Part shown: in pieces, positions 40,845 to 49,605 of the stretch
Layout of the letters: each line of letters begins with the position of its first letter
Position numbering within the stretch: the first letter of the stretch is position 1
Made by a program: the position numbers and the translations under genes
NCBI RefSeq assembly: GCF_001937195.1
Contig: NZ_MSDO01000003.1
Coordinates: 62,001-126,000, forward strand
From: Salinicola socius
Lineage (GTDB): Bacteria > Pseudomonadota > Gammaproteobacteria > Pseudomonadales > Halomonadaceae
Reading direction: 5' to 3'
Length of the DNA stretch: 64,000 nt
Notes under the pieces: generated by a model
Told to the model about the DNA's origin: nothing
What the model saw: the letters and a program-made list of their open reading frames with translations, nothing else
The model's database searches: none

Positions 40845-41729
40845 TTACTCGGCGGTACCGTCGGTCCATTCGGCGACGACGTCGGGATGCTCGTCGACCC
40901 ATTTCTTGGCATTTTCGTAGGGATCCGAACCCTCTTCCTGGTTCATGAGCATGACTTCGCCCATCTGATCCGGCGTCCAGTGGAAGTTATCCAGGATCGC
41001 GTAGGCCTGCGGCATCTTGTCTTCGAGCCCTTTGTGCACGACGGTGCTGATATGCTCGGAGTCTCCATAGGCTTTCTTCGGGTCGTCGAGATACTTGAGA
41101 TCCCAACGCGCGAACATCCAGTGCGGCGTCCAGCCGGTCACCACGATGTCTTCCTTGTTCTTGACCGCGTTGGCCAGCGCGGAAGTCATTGCGGCGCCAC
41201 TGCTCGACTGCAGTTGCAGATTGTCGATACCGTAGGCGTCGATAGCGTCTTCGGTCTGCGCCATCAGCCCGGCACCCGGATCGATACCCACGATTTTGCC
41301 ATCGAATTCATCGGCATGGTCATTTAACTGATCGATCGAGTCGATATCGGTATAAGCCGGTACCACCAGCCCGAGCTTGGTCCCTTCCAGGTTGGGGCCG
41401 AGGTCTTCGACATCGTCCTGCACCTGCTTGAGATAATCGCCGTGTGTCGTCGGCAGCCACGCAGCGACCATGGCGTCGGCATCGCCGGTACCCACGGCCT
41501 GCCACATGACGGCAGCACCCAGCGAATTCATTTCGACGTCATAACCCTGCTCTTCGAGCACGGCGCGAATCACGTTGGTGGAAGCGACTTCAGAAGCCCA
41601 TTCGACGTAGGCGAGCTTGATGGTTCCCTTGTCATCCTGCGCCTGCGCGACACCGGCGCTCATGCTGACGCCGGCTGCCATCATCAAGGCACCGTAGCGA
41701 ACGGCTTGTGACATTGCATTACGTGTCAT
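40845..41729 (-). CDS. Glycine betaine/proline-type substrate-binding protein (OpuAC family)
   Basis: A 294-residue periplasmic binding protein. The signal peptide is residues 1 to about 31, ending GVAQAQDD. The mature part has KLAYVEWASEVASTNVIRAVLEEQGY and DAMVAAWLPTTHGDYLK, typical of OpuAC-type betaine receptors, with Trp residues (VEWAS, AAWLP, GWTPHWMF) that can form the aromatic box for a quaternary amine. It is the last gene of a three-gene osmoprotectant uptake operon, 119 nt after the permease. A GGGGA site precedes ATG 41729. Confidence 0.9.
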   Translation of the reverse strand: MTRNAMSQAVRYGALMMAAGVSMSAGVAQAQDDKGTIKLAYVEWASEVASTNVIRAVLEEQGYDVEMNSLGAAVMWQAVGTGDADAMVAAWLPTTHGDYLKQVQDDVEDLGPNLEGTKLGLVVPAYTDIDSIDQLNDHADEFDGKIVGIDPGAGLMAQTEDAIDAYGIDNLQLQSSSGAAMTSALANAVKNKEDIVVTGWTPHWMFARWDLKYLDDPKKAYGDSEHISTVVHKGLEDKMPQAYAILDNFHWTPDQMGEVMLMNQEEGSDPYENAKKWVDEHPDVVAEWTDGTAE

Positions 41730-41848
41730 CGACTTTCCCCTTCTTGTGGTTTGCGTACCGCCAGTCATGCTGCCGGCGAACCGCCGACAGCATTGGACTC
41801 TGTCTTGTTTCTCTTTCGTTTCTCATTCTCTTCCGATGCTGTCTCGGT

Positions 41849-42691
41849 CTACTGCTTTTTCTTGCCGCCGCTGAGAGACTGCGTCAGGCGATCCAGCAGC
41901 ATCGCCATGATGACGACCGCGATACCGGCCTCGAAGCCCTCGCCGGGACGCAAACGCTGGATGGCGCGCCACACTTCGCTACCCAGACCGTTGGCGCCGA
42001 TCATCGCCGCGATCACCACCATCGACAGTGCCAGCATGATGGTCTGGTTGATACCGCCCATCAGCGTCGGCAGGGACAGCGGCAGCTGGACCTTGATCAG
42101 CTTCTGGCTGCGCGTGGAACCGTATGCGTCCGCGGCCTCGATCAAATCTTTCGGCACCTGCCGAATCCCCAGCGTGGTGAAACGGATGGCCGGGGGCATC
42201 GAGAAGATCACCGTGGCGAAAATGCCGGACACCGAACCGATGCCGAAAAAAGGAATCGCCGGGATCAGGTAGACGAATGCCGGCATCGTCTGCATGAAAT
42301 CGAGTATCGGCATGATCACCCGGTAGAAGCGATCGGATATCGCGGCCAGGATGCCCAGCGGCAGCGCGATCACGATGGCGATCAGTGTTGCGATGACCAC
42401 CAGCGTCAGCGTCTGGATCATCGGATTCCAGAGCCCGAGGTTCCAGATCAGAGCCAGACCGAGCAAGGCGCCAATGGCCAGGCGACGGCCGCCGACTCTC
42501 CAGCACAGCAGCGTCACGAGCGCGATCAGCGCCCACTCCGGGACCCACATCAACCCGTCGTTGAGCAAGTTGATACCGGTCTGCGTACCGCGGGAAATGG
42601 CTCGAGTGACACCGGAAAACTCGGTGGTCAGAAAATCCAGTCCGCTTTCGATCCAGTCGCCCAGCGGAATTCTTGGAATATCGAAGTCCAT
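41849..42691 (-). CDS. proW: Glycine betaine ABC transporter permease (ProW type)
   Basis: A 280-residue permease with about six transmembrane helices. It has LDFMQTMPAFVYLIPAIPFFGIG and the cytoplasmic coupling loop EAADAYGSTRSQKLIKVQLPLSLPTLMGGINQ of the ProW/OpuAB family. Its start codon shares one base with the stop of the ATPase (TGATG). With the ATPase and binding protein it imports betaine-type osmoprotectants at high salinity. Confidence 0.92.
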   Translation of the reverse strand: MDFDIPRIPLGDWIESGLDFLTTEFSGVTRAISRGTQTGINLLNDGLMWVPEWALIALVTLLCWRVGGRRLAIGALLGLALIWNLGLWNPMIQTLTLVVIATLIAIVIALPLGILAAISDRFYRVIMPILDFMQTMPAFVYLIPAIPFFGIGSVSGIFATVIFSMPPAIRFTTLGIRQVPKDLIEAADAYGSTRSQKLIKVQLPLSLPTLMGGINQTIMLALSMVVIAAMIGANGLGSEVWRAIQRLRPGEGFEAGIAVVIMAMLLDRLTQSLSGGKKKQ

Positions 42692-43893
42692 CAGTGTTCT
42701 CCCGTCTGCGCGAGTTGTTCGAGTACGGCACCCTTGACGACCACGCCGAGCAGCCGCTGTTCGTCATCGATGACCGCAACGGGGAAACTCTTGCCCTGGA
42801 ACATGGGATACAGCGTTGCCAGCGATTCGTCCGGACCGATATGCGGGAAATCCGTCGACACGATCTCCTGAATCGAATCCTTGCCGGCCTTGGCCGCTTC
42901 GTCGACGCTATCGGCCTCGACGATCCCCAGCAGCTTGCGCTCGCGATCGACGACGTAGATCGAATCCAGCGAATTCTCGCTCATCTTGCGCAGTACGGTG
43001 CGCGGGCCGTCGTCGTGACGGGCCGTGGCGCGAACCGGGCGCATCACGCGTCGCGCCGTGACCACTCGCGAGCGGTCGACGCCTTCGGTGAAGCGCGCCA
43101 CGTAGTCATCGGCAGGCCGGGTCAGCACCTCTTCCGGCGTGCCGATCTGCACGATCTCGCCATCCCGCAGCAGAATGATGCGGTCGCCGATATTGAGCGC
43201 TTCGTCGAGATCATGGGTGATGAAGATCGTGGTCTTCTTCATTCTGTGCTGCAGCTCGATCAGCTCCTGCTGCATGTCCCGACGAATCAGCGGATCGAGC
43301 GCCGAGAAGGCTTCGTCCATCAGCAGCACGCTGGAATCGTTGGCCAGGGCGCGCGCCAGGCCAACACGCTGCTGCATGCCGCCGGAGAGCTGGCTGGGAT
43401 AGGCATGCTCCCACCCCTCGAGGCCCACCTGCTTGAGCGAATTCTTGGCTTTTTCGGCACGCTCGCCCTTGGCGATGCCGCGGATCTCGAGCCCGTACTC
43501 GGCGTTCATCTGCACCGTGCGATGCGGGAACAGCGCGAAGTTCTGAAACACCATCGAGAAATGGCGCCGACGACAATGCAGCAGCGCCTTGTCGTTGAGC
43601 TGGGGGATGTTCTCCCCGCCGATGATGATATCGCCTTCGGTCGGTTCGATCAGTCGGTTCAGGCACCGAATCAACGTCGACTTGCCGGAGCCGGAGAGCC
43701 CCATGATGACGAGAAGCTCGCCTTCCCGGACGTCGAAGTTGATATTGGAAAGCCCGAGCGTCTGCCCGGTCTTCTCGAGGATCTGGGCGCGGTTGAGCCC
43801 CTCGTCACGTAGCTTGAGCGCTTTCTTGGGATCGTCGCCGAACACCTTGCTCAAGTTCCGCACTTGAATCTTGGTTTGCTGTGTATCGGTCAT
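42691..43893 (-). CDS. proV: Glycine betaine ABC transporter ATPase with CBS domains (ProV type)
   Basis: A 400-residue ATPase, the length of E. coli ProV. The ABC domain has Walker A GLSGSGKST, the signature LSGGMQQRVGLARAL, Walker B VLLMDEAFSALDP and FITHDLDEAL. The C-terminal 120 residues form a CBS pair (DSIYVVDRERKLLGIV and FPVAVIDDEQRLLGVV), the ionic-strength sensor in OpuA-type transporters. The family insert KALKLRDEGLNRAQILEKTG is present. It is the first gene of the operon. Confidence 0.94.
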   Translation of the reverse strand: MTDTQQTKIQVRNLSKVFGDDPKKALKLRDEGLNRAQILEKTGQTLGLSNINFDVREGELLVIMGLSGSGKSTLIRCLNRLIEPTEGDIIIGGENIPQLNDKALLHCRRRHFSMVFQNFALFPHRTVQMNAEYGLEIRGIAKGERAEKAKNSLKQVGLEGWEHAYPSQLSGGMQQRVGLARALANDSSVLLMDEAFSALDPLIRRDMQQELIELQHRMKKTTIFITHDLDEALNIGDRIILLRDGEIVQIGTPEEVLTRPADDYVARFTEGVDRSRVVTARRVMRPVRATARHDDGPRTVLRKMSENSLDSIYVVDRERKLLGIVEADSVDEAAKAGKDSIQEIVSTDFPHIGPDESLATLYPMFQGKSFPVAVIDDEQRLLGVVVKGAVLEQLAQTGEH

Positions 43894-43984
43894 GTCAGGC
43901 CTAGGTTGGCAAAGCAGAAGAAGTTCTTAACGCCGCCGTTAAGACGCGTGTCGAACGGTATCTGTTAGTGTTGTTAGGTTTCGT

Positions 43985-44013
43985 ATCATACGGTTTTATC
44001 AATAACCCTTCAA
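43985..44013 (-). promoter_or_regulatory. Sigma70-type promoter for the betaine uptake operon
   Basis: On the minus strand TTGAAG (44013-44008) and TATGAT (43990-43985) are separated by exactly 17 nt. The -10 box lies about 92 nt before the proV start, so the leader would be near 85 nt. Confidence 0.65.
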
Positions 44014-44028
44014 ACGACAATATCCTAT

Positions 44029-44048
44029 AATTGAATGAGCGTTCAATT
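44029..44048. promoter_or_regulatory. TetR/BetI-like inverted repeat upstream of proV
   Basis: AATTGAA (44029-44035) and TTCAATT (44042-44048) are perfect 7-bp arms around TGAGCG. It lies 15 nt upstream of the -35 box of the betaine operon and downstream of the patZ-like gene. The core TTGAA...TTCAA resembles operators of choline-sensing BetI-type repressors, which would fit the operon, but no betI is in the window. Confidence 0.5.
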
Positions 44049-44092
44049 GCCGCTGGTCATCGCGCTTATCCGCCGCTTGCGCCCTTCTCATC

Positions 44093-46858
44093 TCAATCCA
44101 GTGCCGCCTCCAGGCGGTGTCGCTGCCAATCGCTCTGCGGTTCATTCAATCGCAACGTGGCTTCCAGTACCCCCTCCTCGACATTGACGCGCAGCGCGAA
44201 CCCGAGACCGGCCAACAGCCGCCGCATCGGCAGGTTGTCGCTCAGGATCGTGCCTACCATGGTCAGCGTTCCTACCTGCCGGCTGTAGTCGATCATTTTT
44301 CGCATCAAAAGCCGCCCCAGACCGATACCGTGAAAGTCATCGCGGATGATGATCGAGAACTCGGTACGAATATTGTCCGGATCGTTCCAGACCCGGACCA
44401 CGCCCAGCATCTCCTCGTCGGCCGTCTGGTCCCTGGCGATGGCCTGTTCTCGATGACGAACGGCGATGAACGCCATCTGGCGGTCGTAGTTGATCTGACT
44501 CAACTGGGCCAGATCCCGGGTCGACAGCACGGCCTTGTGATGAAAATAGCGATAGCGGATGCTCTGCTCGGATAGAAACGTATGGAAATGAGTGATCAAC
44601 GGCGCGTCTTCACCGCGGATCGGGCGGATCTCGACGTCCATTCCTGCCAGCACCAGCGTCTCGCGCAACTGCTCCGGGTACGGCATGATCGCCTGCGTCG
44701 ACGACGCCCCCAGATCCAGCGCAAAATCGACCGCCATCAAGCCTTCACGATTGAGCAGTAGCGGGTTGATCTCGAGCCCGTTGAGCCGCGGCAGATCCGA
44801 AGCCATCTGAGACAGCTTGACCAGCAGGCGAGCCACCCAGGCGACCGCCTGGGGCGGATCTTCACTATGCTCACGAATCAGTCGGCCAGCGCGCGTGCGA
44901 TCGATCAACTCCTGCGCCAGACGCAGGTTGAGCGGCGGCAGCGCCGTCTGGCGATCCGCCATCACGTCGATCTTGTATCCGCCGGTGCCGAACACGATGA
45001 CCGGGCCGAACTCCGCATCCCGGGTGATACCGGCGCACAGCTGCAGCGACCCTTTGCCACGCTGCATCGTCTGCAGGCAGTAACTGTAGATCGGGCTCTT
45101 CGGCAGCGTGTCGCTGATCCGCGTTTCCAGACGCACGACGGCATCCACGACGCTGCCGGGCTGCTCCAGATCCTGGATCAACGAGGCCGCCTGCCGACGC
45201 GATTCGCCGTCATAACGGAACGGTTCGCAGTTATCCCGATGCACGATCTTGATCGCCCACGGGCCTTGCAGTCTTTCGGTCGCGCGCTCCGCCTGTTCCA
45301 GGTCGAACACGTATTCGCTGGGGGCGCATTCGATGCCATAGGCGTCCAGCACGTTGCCGGTTTCCTGGTGGGTCAGCCGATCCCGTTGACGCGCCAGCGC
45401 ATCATCGATGAGCGCATGACAGCGCTGACGCCGCTCGGCGCTCGCATCGAGGGGAAGCGATGGCGGCGTCTCCTGAAGCAGATGCTGCACTTGGCGATAA
45501 CGCACCAGGTGCAGAAACGCCCTCACCGCCTTTTCCGGAGAGACGTAGCTGGGAATACCGGCGCGGTTGCAGGCGGCACGCGCGTCCAACGCCTCCTTCA
45601 ATCCCATCCAGCTCACCAGCAGGCGGTGCCGAAACCGTTGGCGCGCCTCGATCAGGGCGTTGGCCGTTGCCAACGACGGTGCCAGCCGCGTCGGCGCGTG
45701 CAGTACCAGAACTGCATCGACGTTGGGATCACGGGTCACGATCGCCAGCGCATCCAGATAGTCCTCCGGTGTGGCGCTGCCACCCAGATCGACCGGATTG
45801 CGCCCCGGCCGGCTGATATCCAGCTTCTGTTCTATCAGGGCCTCGGCGGATGCCTTACCGAGCTCGGCCAACAGACCGCCACCGTCGATCAACTTGTCGA
45901 TGGCCAGCAGCGCCGGCCCCACGCCATTGGAGACGATCGCCAGACGATCGCCTTTCGGCGGCTTGAACCGCGAAAGCGTTTCCAGGGCGTCGAACAGCTC
46001 GTCGGAATCACTGACCCGCACCACTCCGGCGCGGGCCAACGCGGCGTCGACGATGGCGTCCCGTCGATCGATACCGGCAGTCGGCGGCACGGGGCTCAAT
46101 GTCGCCTCCGCGGTACGCCCGCTCTTGATGGCGAGCACCAGGCGATTGCGCGACGACTCTCGCAGGGCCGTCATGAAATGGCGCGCATTCTGAAACGACT
46201 CCAGATGTAGCAACAGCGCGCGACAGCGAGCGGATTGGTTCAGGTAGTCGATCACATCCGGCAATTGAACGTCGAGGCTGTCTCCAAGCGTCACGAGATG
46301 GGAAAAACCAATCTCGCGACCCGCGGCCCAGTCGATCATCGCATTGCCCAGCATGCCTGACTGGCCCAGATAGGCGACGCTCCCGTCGCGGATCGGCTGA
46401 CTGGCGTAGGTTGCGTTGAGCTTGACGAAGGGAACGGCGACGCCCAGACACTCCGGCCCCAGTACCCGCATGCCAGAGTGCAACGCCGCCCGCTGCAGCC
46501 GCGCGCGCAGCGACCTGCCCGAGGTCGAGTCAGCGCTCAGCGAGGCCCCGCCGGAAACGATCAAGGCGGCCCTGACCTCCCTGGCGCCAAGCCGCTCCAG
46601 CACCTCGGGTACGCCGCTCAAGGGCGAGCAGACGACGGCCAGATCCGGCGTTTCGGGAAGATCGGCAATACGTCGAAAGCACGCCACGCCATGCACCTCC
46701 TTGTAGCCCCGCGGGTTGACCGCCCATATCGGACCGGGGAACCCGGCTTGAAGCAGGTTCTGAAGGACGACTCCCCCGGTCGATTCGGGTTTGGGGGAGG
46801 CTCCGATCACTACCAGTGACCGCGGAGCGAAAAATCGGCGCAGGAATTGCGTGGCCAC
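44093..46858 (-). CDS. patZ: PatZ/YfiQ-type protein lysine acetyltransferase
   Basis: A 921-residue protein with the Pat architecture: an N-terminal ADP-forming acetyl-CoA-synthetase-like CoA-binding part, an ATP-grasp-like part, then a C-terminal GNAT domain (about the last 170 residues, with RDDFHGIGLGRLLMRKMI for acetyl-CoA). Where active synthetases have the phospho-histidine SHTG motif, this one reads PPTAG (E. coli PatZ has NTTAG), so the synthetase part should be non-catalytic and sensory. I chose GTG 46858, which has GAGG upstream, over GTG 46870. It diverges from a deacetylase-family gene. Confidence 0.9.
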   Translation of the reverse strand: MATQFLRRFFAPRSLVVIGASPKPESTGGVVLQNLLQAGFPGPIWAVNPRGYKEVHGVACFRRIADLPETPDLAVVCSPLSGVPEVLERLGAREVRAALIVSGGASLSADSTSGRSLRARLQRAALHSGMRVLGPECLGVAVPFVKLNATYASQPIRDGSVAYLGQSGMLGNAMIDWAAGREIGFSHLVTLGDSLDVQLPDVIDYLNQSARCRALLLHLESFQNARHFMTALRESSRNRLVLAIKSGRTAEATLSPVPPTAGIDRRDAIVDAALARAGVVRVSDSDELFDALETLSRFKPPKGDRLAIVSNGVGPALLAIDKLIDGGGLLAELGKASAEALIEQKLDISRPGRNPVDLGGSATPEDYLDALAIVTRDPNVDAVLVLHAPTRLAPSLATANALIEARQRFRHRLLVSWMGLKEALDARAACNRAGIPSYVSPEKAVRAFLHLVRYRQVQHLLQETPPSLPLDASAERRQRCHALIDDALARQRDRLTHQETGNVLDAYGIECAPSEYVFDLEQAERATERLQGPWAIKIVHRDNCEPFRYDGESRRQAASLIQDLEQPGSVVDAVVRLETRISDTLPKSPIYSYCLQTMQRGKGSLQLCAGITRDAEFGPVIVFGTGGYKIDVMADRQTALPPLNLRLAQELIDRTRAGRLIREHSEDPPQAVAWVARLLVKLSQMASDLPRLNGLEINPLLLNREGLMAVDFALDLGASSTQAIMPYPEQLRETLVLAGMDVEIRPIRGEDAPLITHFHTFLSEQSIRYRYFHHKAVLSTRDLAQLSQINYDRQMAFIAVRHREQAIARDQTADEEMLGVVRVWNDPDNIRTEFSIIIRDDFHGIGLGRLLMRKMIDYSRQVGTLTMVGTILSDNLPMRRLLAGLGFALRVNVEEGVLEATLRLNEPQSDWQRHRLEAALD

Positions 46859-47011
46859 GCTGGACCTCACGAGGTCGGCTATGAGGGTTTCAACCCTACA
46901 CGGTCAGGCCGACAAGGTTTAGCCAATAGACTAAAGTCGATGCCTGATGGTGTGACGCGGCGCTTCACTCTCGCTCAGAATGAAGCGACTTCGAACCGGC
47001 CGGCGAGACTC

Positions 47012-47947
47012 ATGATCACTTCGTATCTCACGCACCCTGACATCGCGTTGCATGACATGGGATCTCACCATCCGGAATCTCCCATGCGCCTCCAGGCCAT
47101 TCGCGCCAGGCTCATGCTGAGCGGGCTGCTACAGCAGACGATGCAATCGGAGCCGGGCCCGGCGACGAGACTCCAGCTCGAACGGGTGCATGCCCCAGAC
47201 TACCTCAGCGCGCTGGACGCGCAGCAACCGCAAAGCGGCCTTCAGCAGCTCGATAGCGACACGCGAATGGGGCCCCACTCGCTGGAGGCCGCAGCGCTCG
47301 GTGCCGGCGCTGCCGTTCGTGGCGTCGACCTGGTCTGCGGCAATCGGGCCGACAACGTGTTCTGTGCCGTGCGCCCGCCCGGCCATCACGCCGAGCGGGC
47401 GTTGGCCATGGGTTTCTGCTTCTACAACAACATCGCCGTGGCCGCCGCCCACGCGCGCGCCGTTCATGGCATCGAGCGAATCGCCATCCTCGATTTCGAT
47501 GTCCATCAGGGCAACGGCACCCTGGACATCTTTCACGATGATCCGGCGATACTGGTCTGCAGCAGCTATCAGGAGGCGTTCTATCCCTGGCGCTATCTGG
47601 CAGGAGATTGGCCCAACATCGTCAATACGCCGCTGGCCGCCGGCACCGGAAGCCTCGGCTTCAGAAACGCGGTCGAGCGTGAATGGCTGCCGGCGCTGGA
47701 GCGGCACCGGCCGCAACTGATATTGCTTTCCAGCGGCTTCGATGCCCATCGCGACGATCCGCTGGGGCAGTTGGCGCTGGACCACGAAGACTTCCACTGG
47801 ATCACCACGTTCGCGATGGATATCGCGCGCCGCCATGCCGGCGGCAAGCTGGTGTCGGTACTGGAAGGTGGATACCACTTGAAAACCTTGCCATTGAGCG
47901 TCGAGGCTCATCTGACCGCGCTGCTGGGGCATCCCTACTCGCCTTGA
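47012..47947 (+). CDS. Histone deacetylase family protein (AcuC/AphA-like)
   Basis: A 311-residue zinc-dependent deacetylase. The active-site pair is in RPPGHHAE, the zinc ligands in LDFDVHQGNG (Asp and His) and GFDAHRDD (Asp), and EGGY closes the pocket. The N-terminal HPDIALHDMGSHHPESPMRLQAI is typical of class II bacterial members. It may remove acetyl groups from proteins, or act on small acetylated amines. It diverges from the patZ-like acetyltransferase across 153 nt. Confidence 0.9.
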   Translation: MITSYLTHPDIALHDMGSHHPESPMRLQAIRARLMLSGLLQQTMQSEPGPATRLQLERVHAPDYLSALDAQQPQSGLQQLDSDTRMGPHSLEAAALGAGAAVRGVDLVCGNRADNVFCAVRPPGHHAERALAMGFCFYNNIAVAAAHARAVHGIERIAILDFDVHQGNGTLDIFHDDPAILVCSSYQEAFYPWRYLAGDWPNIVNTPLAAGTGSLGFRNAVEREWLPALERHRPQLILLSSGFDAHRDDPLGQLALDHEDFHWITTFAMDIARRHAGGKLVSVLEGGYHLKTLPLSVEAHLTALLGHPYSP

Positions 47948-48051
47948 AGCGTCGACGGGGTCGGTTTCAGCGCGCAGCCCGCGCGTCTCGCTGTGATATT
48001 CTTGCGCCTTCACGCGACACATCGTTTTTCCACGCTCCGACAGAGAGTTTC

Positions 48052-48684
48052 ATGGCCGCCAGTAACGATCAGGATGCCGCGCTGCGCATCGCCGCCGGAC
48101 GCAAAGCCTTCGTCGAACCCCTTCGTCTGGGCGAGCGGCTCAAGGAGATACGGCTTTCGAACCAGTGGACGCTGGGCGACGTCAGCACCCGGACCGGACT
48201 GGCGCGTTCGACGCTGTCAAAGATCGAAAACAATCAGATTTCGCCGACGTTCACCGCCGTCCAGAAACTGATTACCGGGCTGGGCATAGACCTGCCCCAA
48301 TTGCTCAAGCCCACCAAGCCCAAACGTCAGTCCAGCGGCCGGCGCGATCTCACCCCGCGCGGCAACGGCAAGCAGCACCCGACTCCGACCTACGAACATG
48401 AGCTCCTGTCGTGTCAGTTGGCGCAGAAGCGGATGATTCCGTTCAAGACGATCGTTCGCGCTCGCCACTTCGAGGAGTTCCATGAGTGGGTTCGCCACGA
48501 CGGAGAAGAGTTTCTGATGATTCTCGAGGGTGAAATCCTGATGTACTCGGAGTTCTACGAACCGGTGGCGATGGTTGCCGGCGACTCGCTCTATTTCGAC
48601 AGCGACATGGGGCATGCCCTGGTTTCCACGAGCGAGAGCGATGCCGTGGTGCTATCGGTCTGCACGCCCGGCGACGCCGGCTGA
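48052..48684 (+). CDS. XRE-family regulator with C-terminal cupin
   Basis: A 210-residue regulator. A helix-turn-helix at about residues 20-80 (RLGERLKEIRLSNQWTLGDV, STRTGLARSTLSKIENNQIS) is followed by a cupin domain at about 130-205 (FEEFHEWVRHDGEEFLMILEGEILMY). The cupin is likely the ligand sensor, as in PuuR/SutR-type regulators. Its targets are unknown; it lies between the deacetylase and the molybdopterin genes on the same strand. Confidence 0.85.
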   Translation: MAASNDQDAALRIAAGRKAFVEPLRLGERLKEIRLSNQWTLGDVSTRTGLARSTLSKIENNQISPTFTAVQKLITGLGIDLPQLLKPTKPKRQSSGRRDLTPRGNGKQHPTPTYEHELLSCQLAQKRMIPFKTIVRARHFEEFHEWVRHDGEEFLMILEGEILMYSEFYEPVAMVAGDSLYFDSDMGHALVSTSESDAVVLSVCTPGDAG

Positions 48685-48742
48685 CAGCTCGACTACTGTT
48701 ATTCCTTCTGATGCCAATCATCCGCAACGACGGGAGTCCTTC

Positions 48743-49078
48743 ATGAATCATCTCGATCCAGAGACCCGCACCGAGCTCGAAGCGGCCGCGTTCCGGCGCC
48801 TGCTTCGCCATCTCGACGACAACAAGGACGTCCAGAACATCGACCTGATGATTCTGGCGGACTTCTGTCGCAACTGCCTGTCCAAGTGGCTGGTCAGCGC
48901 GGCCGAGACCCGCGGCACCGAGCTGGATTATGAAACGGCTCGCGAGTACGTCTACGGAATGCCCTACGCCGAGTGGAAAACCCACTATCAGGCGCCGGCG
49001 AGCAATGAACAGCTCGCCGCGCTGGAAGCGCGCCAGGCACGCAAGCGTGAAGCCAACGACTCAGAGGGGGCGTCATGA
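48743..49078 (+). CDS. DUF1244 protein
   Basis: A 111-residue DUF1244 (SMc04008-like) protein, recognised by AAAFRRLLRHLDDNKDVQNIDLMILADFCRNCLSKW and AREYVYGMPYAEWK. The C-X2-C pair lies in DFCRNCL. The function is not known. AGG precedes ATG 48743, and its stop overlaps the moaB start (ATGA), tying it to the molybdopterin genes. Confidence 0.87.
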   Translation: MNHLDPETRTELEAAAFRRLLRHLDDNKDVQNIDLMILADFCRNCLSKWLVSAAETRGTELDYETAREYVYGMPYAEWKTHYQAPASNEQLAALEARQARKREANDSEGAS

Positions 49079-49605
49079 ACGAAACGGCCATGATCCCGCT
49101 GTCGATCGCCGTGCTGACGATCTCGGACACCCGGGACGAGAGCAGCGACCGCTCAGGGCAGGCACTCATCGACGGCCTCGAGTCGGCCGGGCATCGCCTC
49201 GCCGAGAAGCGTATCGTGCCGGACGATATCTATCGGATTCGCGCCGTCGTCGCAGGGTGGATCGCCGATGCCGACGTACAGGTCGTGCTGACGACCGGCG
49301 GTACCGGCTTCACCGGGCGCGACGCTACGCCGGAAGCGATCGGACCGCTGCTCGACAAGCGCATCGAGGGCTTCGGCGAACTCTTTCGCCAGCTCTCGTT
49401 CGAGGAGATCGGCAGTTCTACCGTCCAGAGCCGCTGCCTCGGTGGGCTGGCCAACGCCACCGTCGTCTTCTGTCTGCCGGGTTCGACCGGCGCCTGCCGT
49501 ACAGGCTGGAAGCGCATACTCGAGGAGCAGCTGGACAGCCGCCATCGGCCGTGCAACTTCGCCAATCTGGTGATTCCCGAGCGAGGCACGCACATTCATG
49601 GTTGA
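49075..49605 (+). CDS. moaB: Molybdenum cofactor biosynthesis protein MoaB
   Basis: A 176-residue MogA/MoaB-type protein that adenylylates molybdopterin or supports molybdenum insertion. It has LTISDTRDESSDRSGQAL, the nucleotide-binding TTGGTGFTGRDATPEA and the CLPGSTGAC segment. It overlaps DUF1244 (ATGA) upstream and moeA by 8 nt downstream, so the three should be translated together. Confidence 0.9.
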   Translation: MNETAMIPLSIAVLTISDTRDESSDRSGQALIDGLESAGHRLAEKRIVPDDIYRIRAVVAGWIADADVQVVLTTGGTGFTGRDATPEAIGPLLDKRIEGFGELFRQLSFEEIGSSTVQSRCLGGLANATVVFCLPGSTGACRTGWKRILEEQLDSRHRPCNFANLVIPERGTHIHG

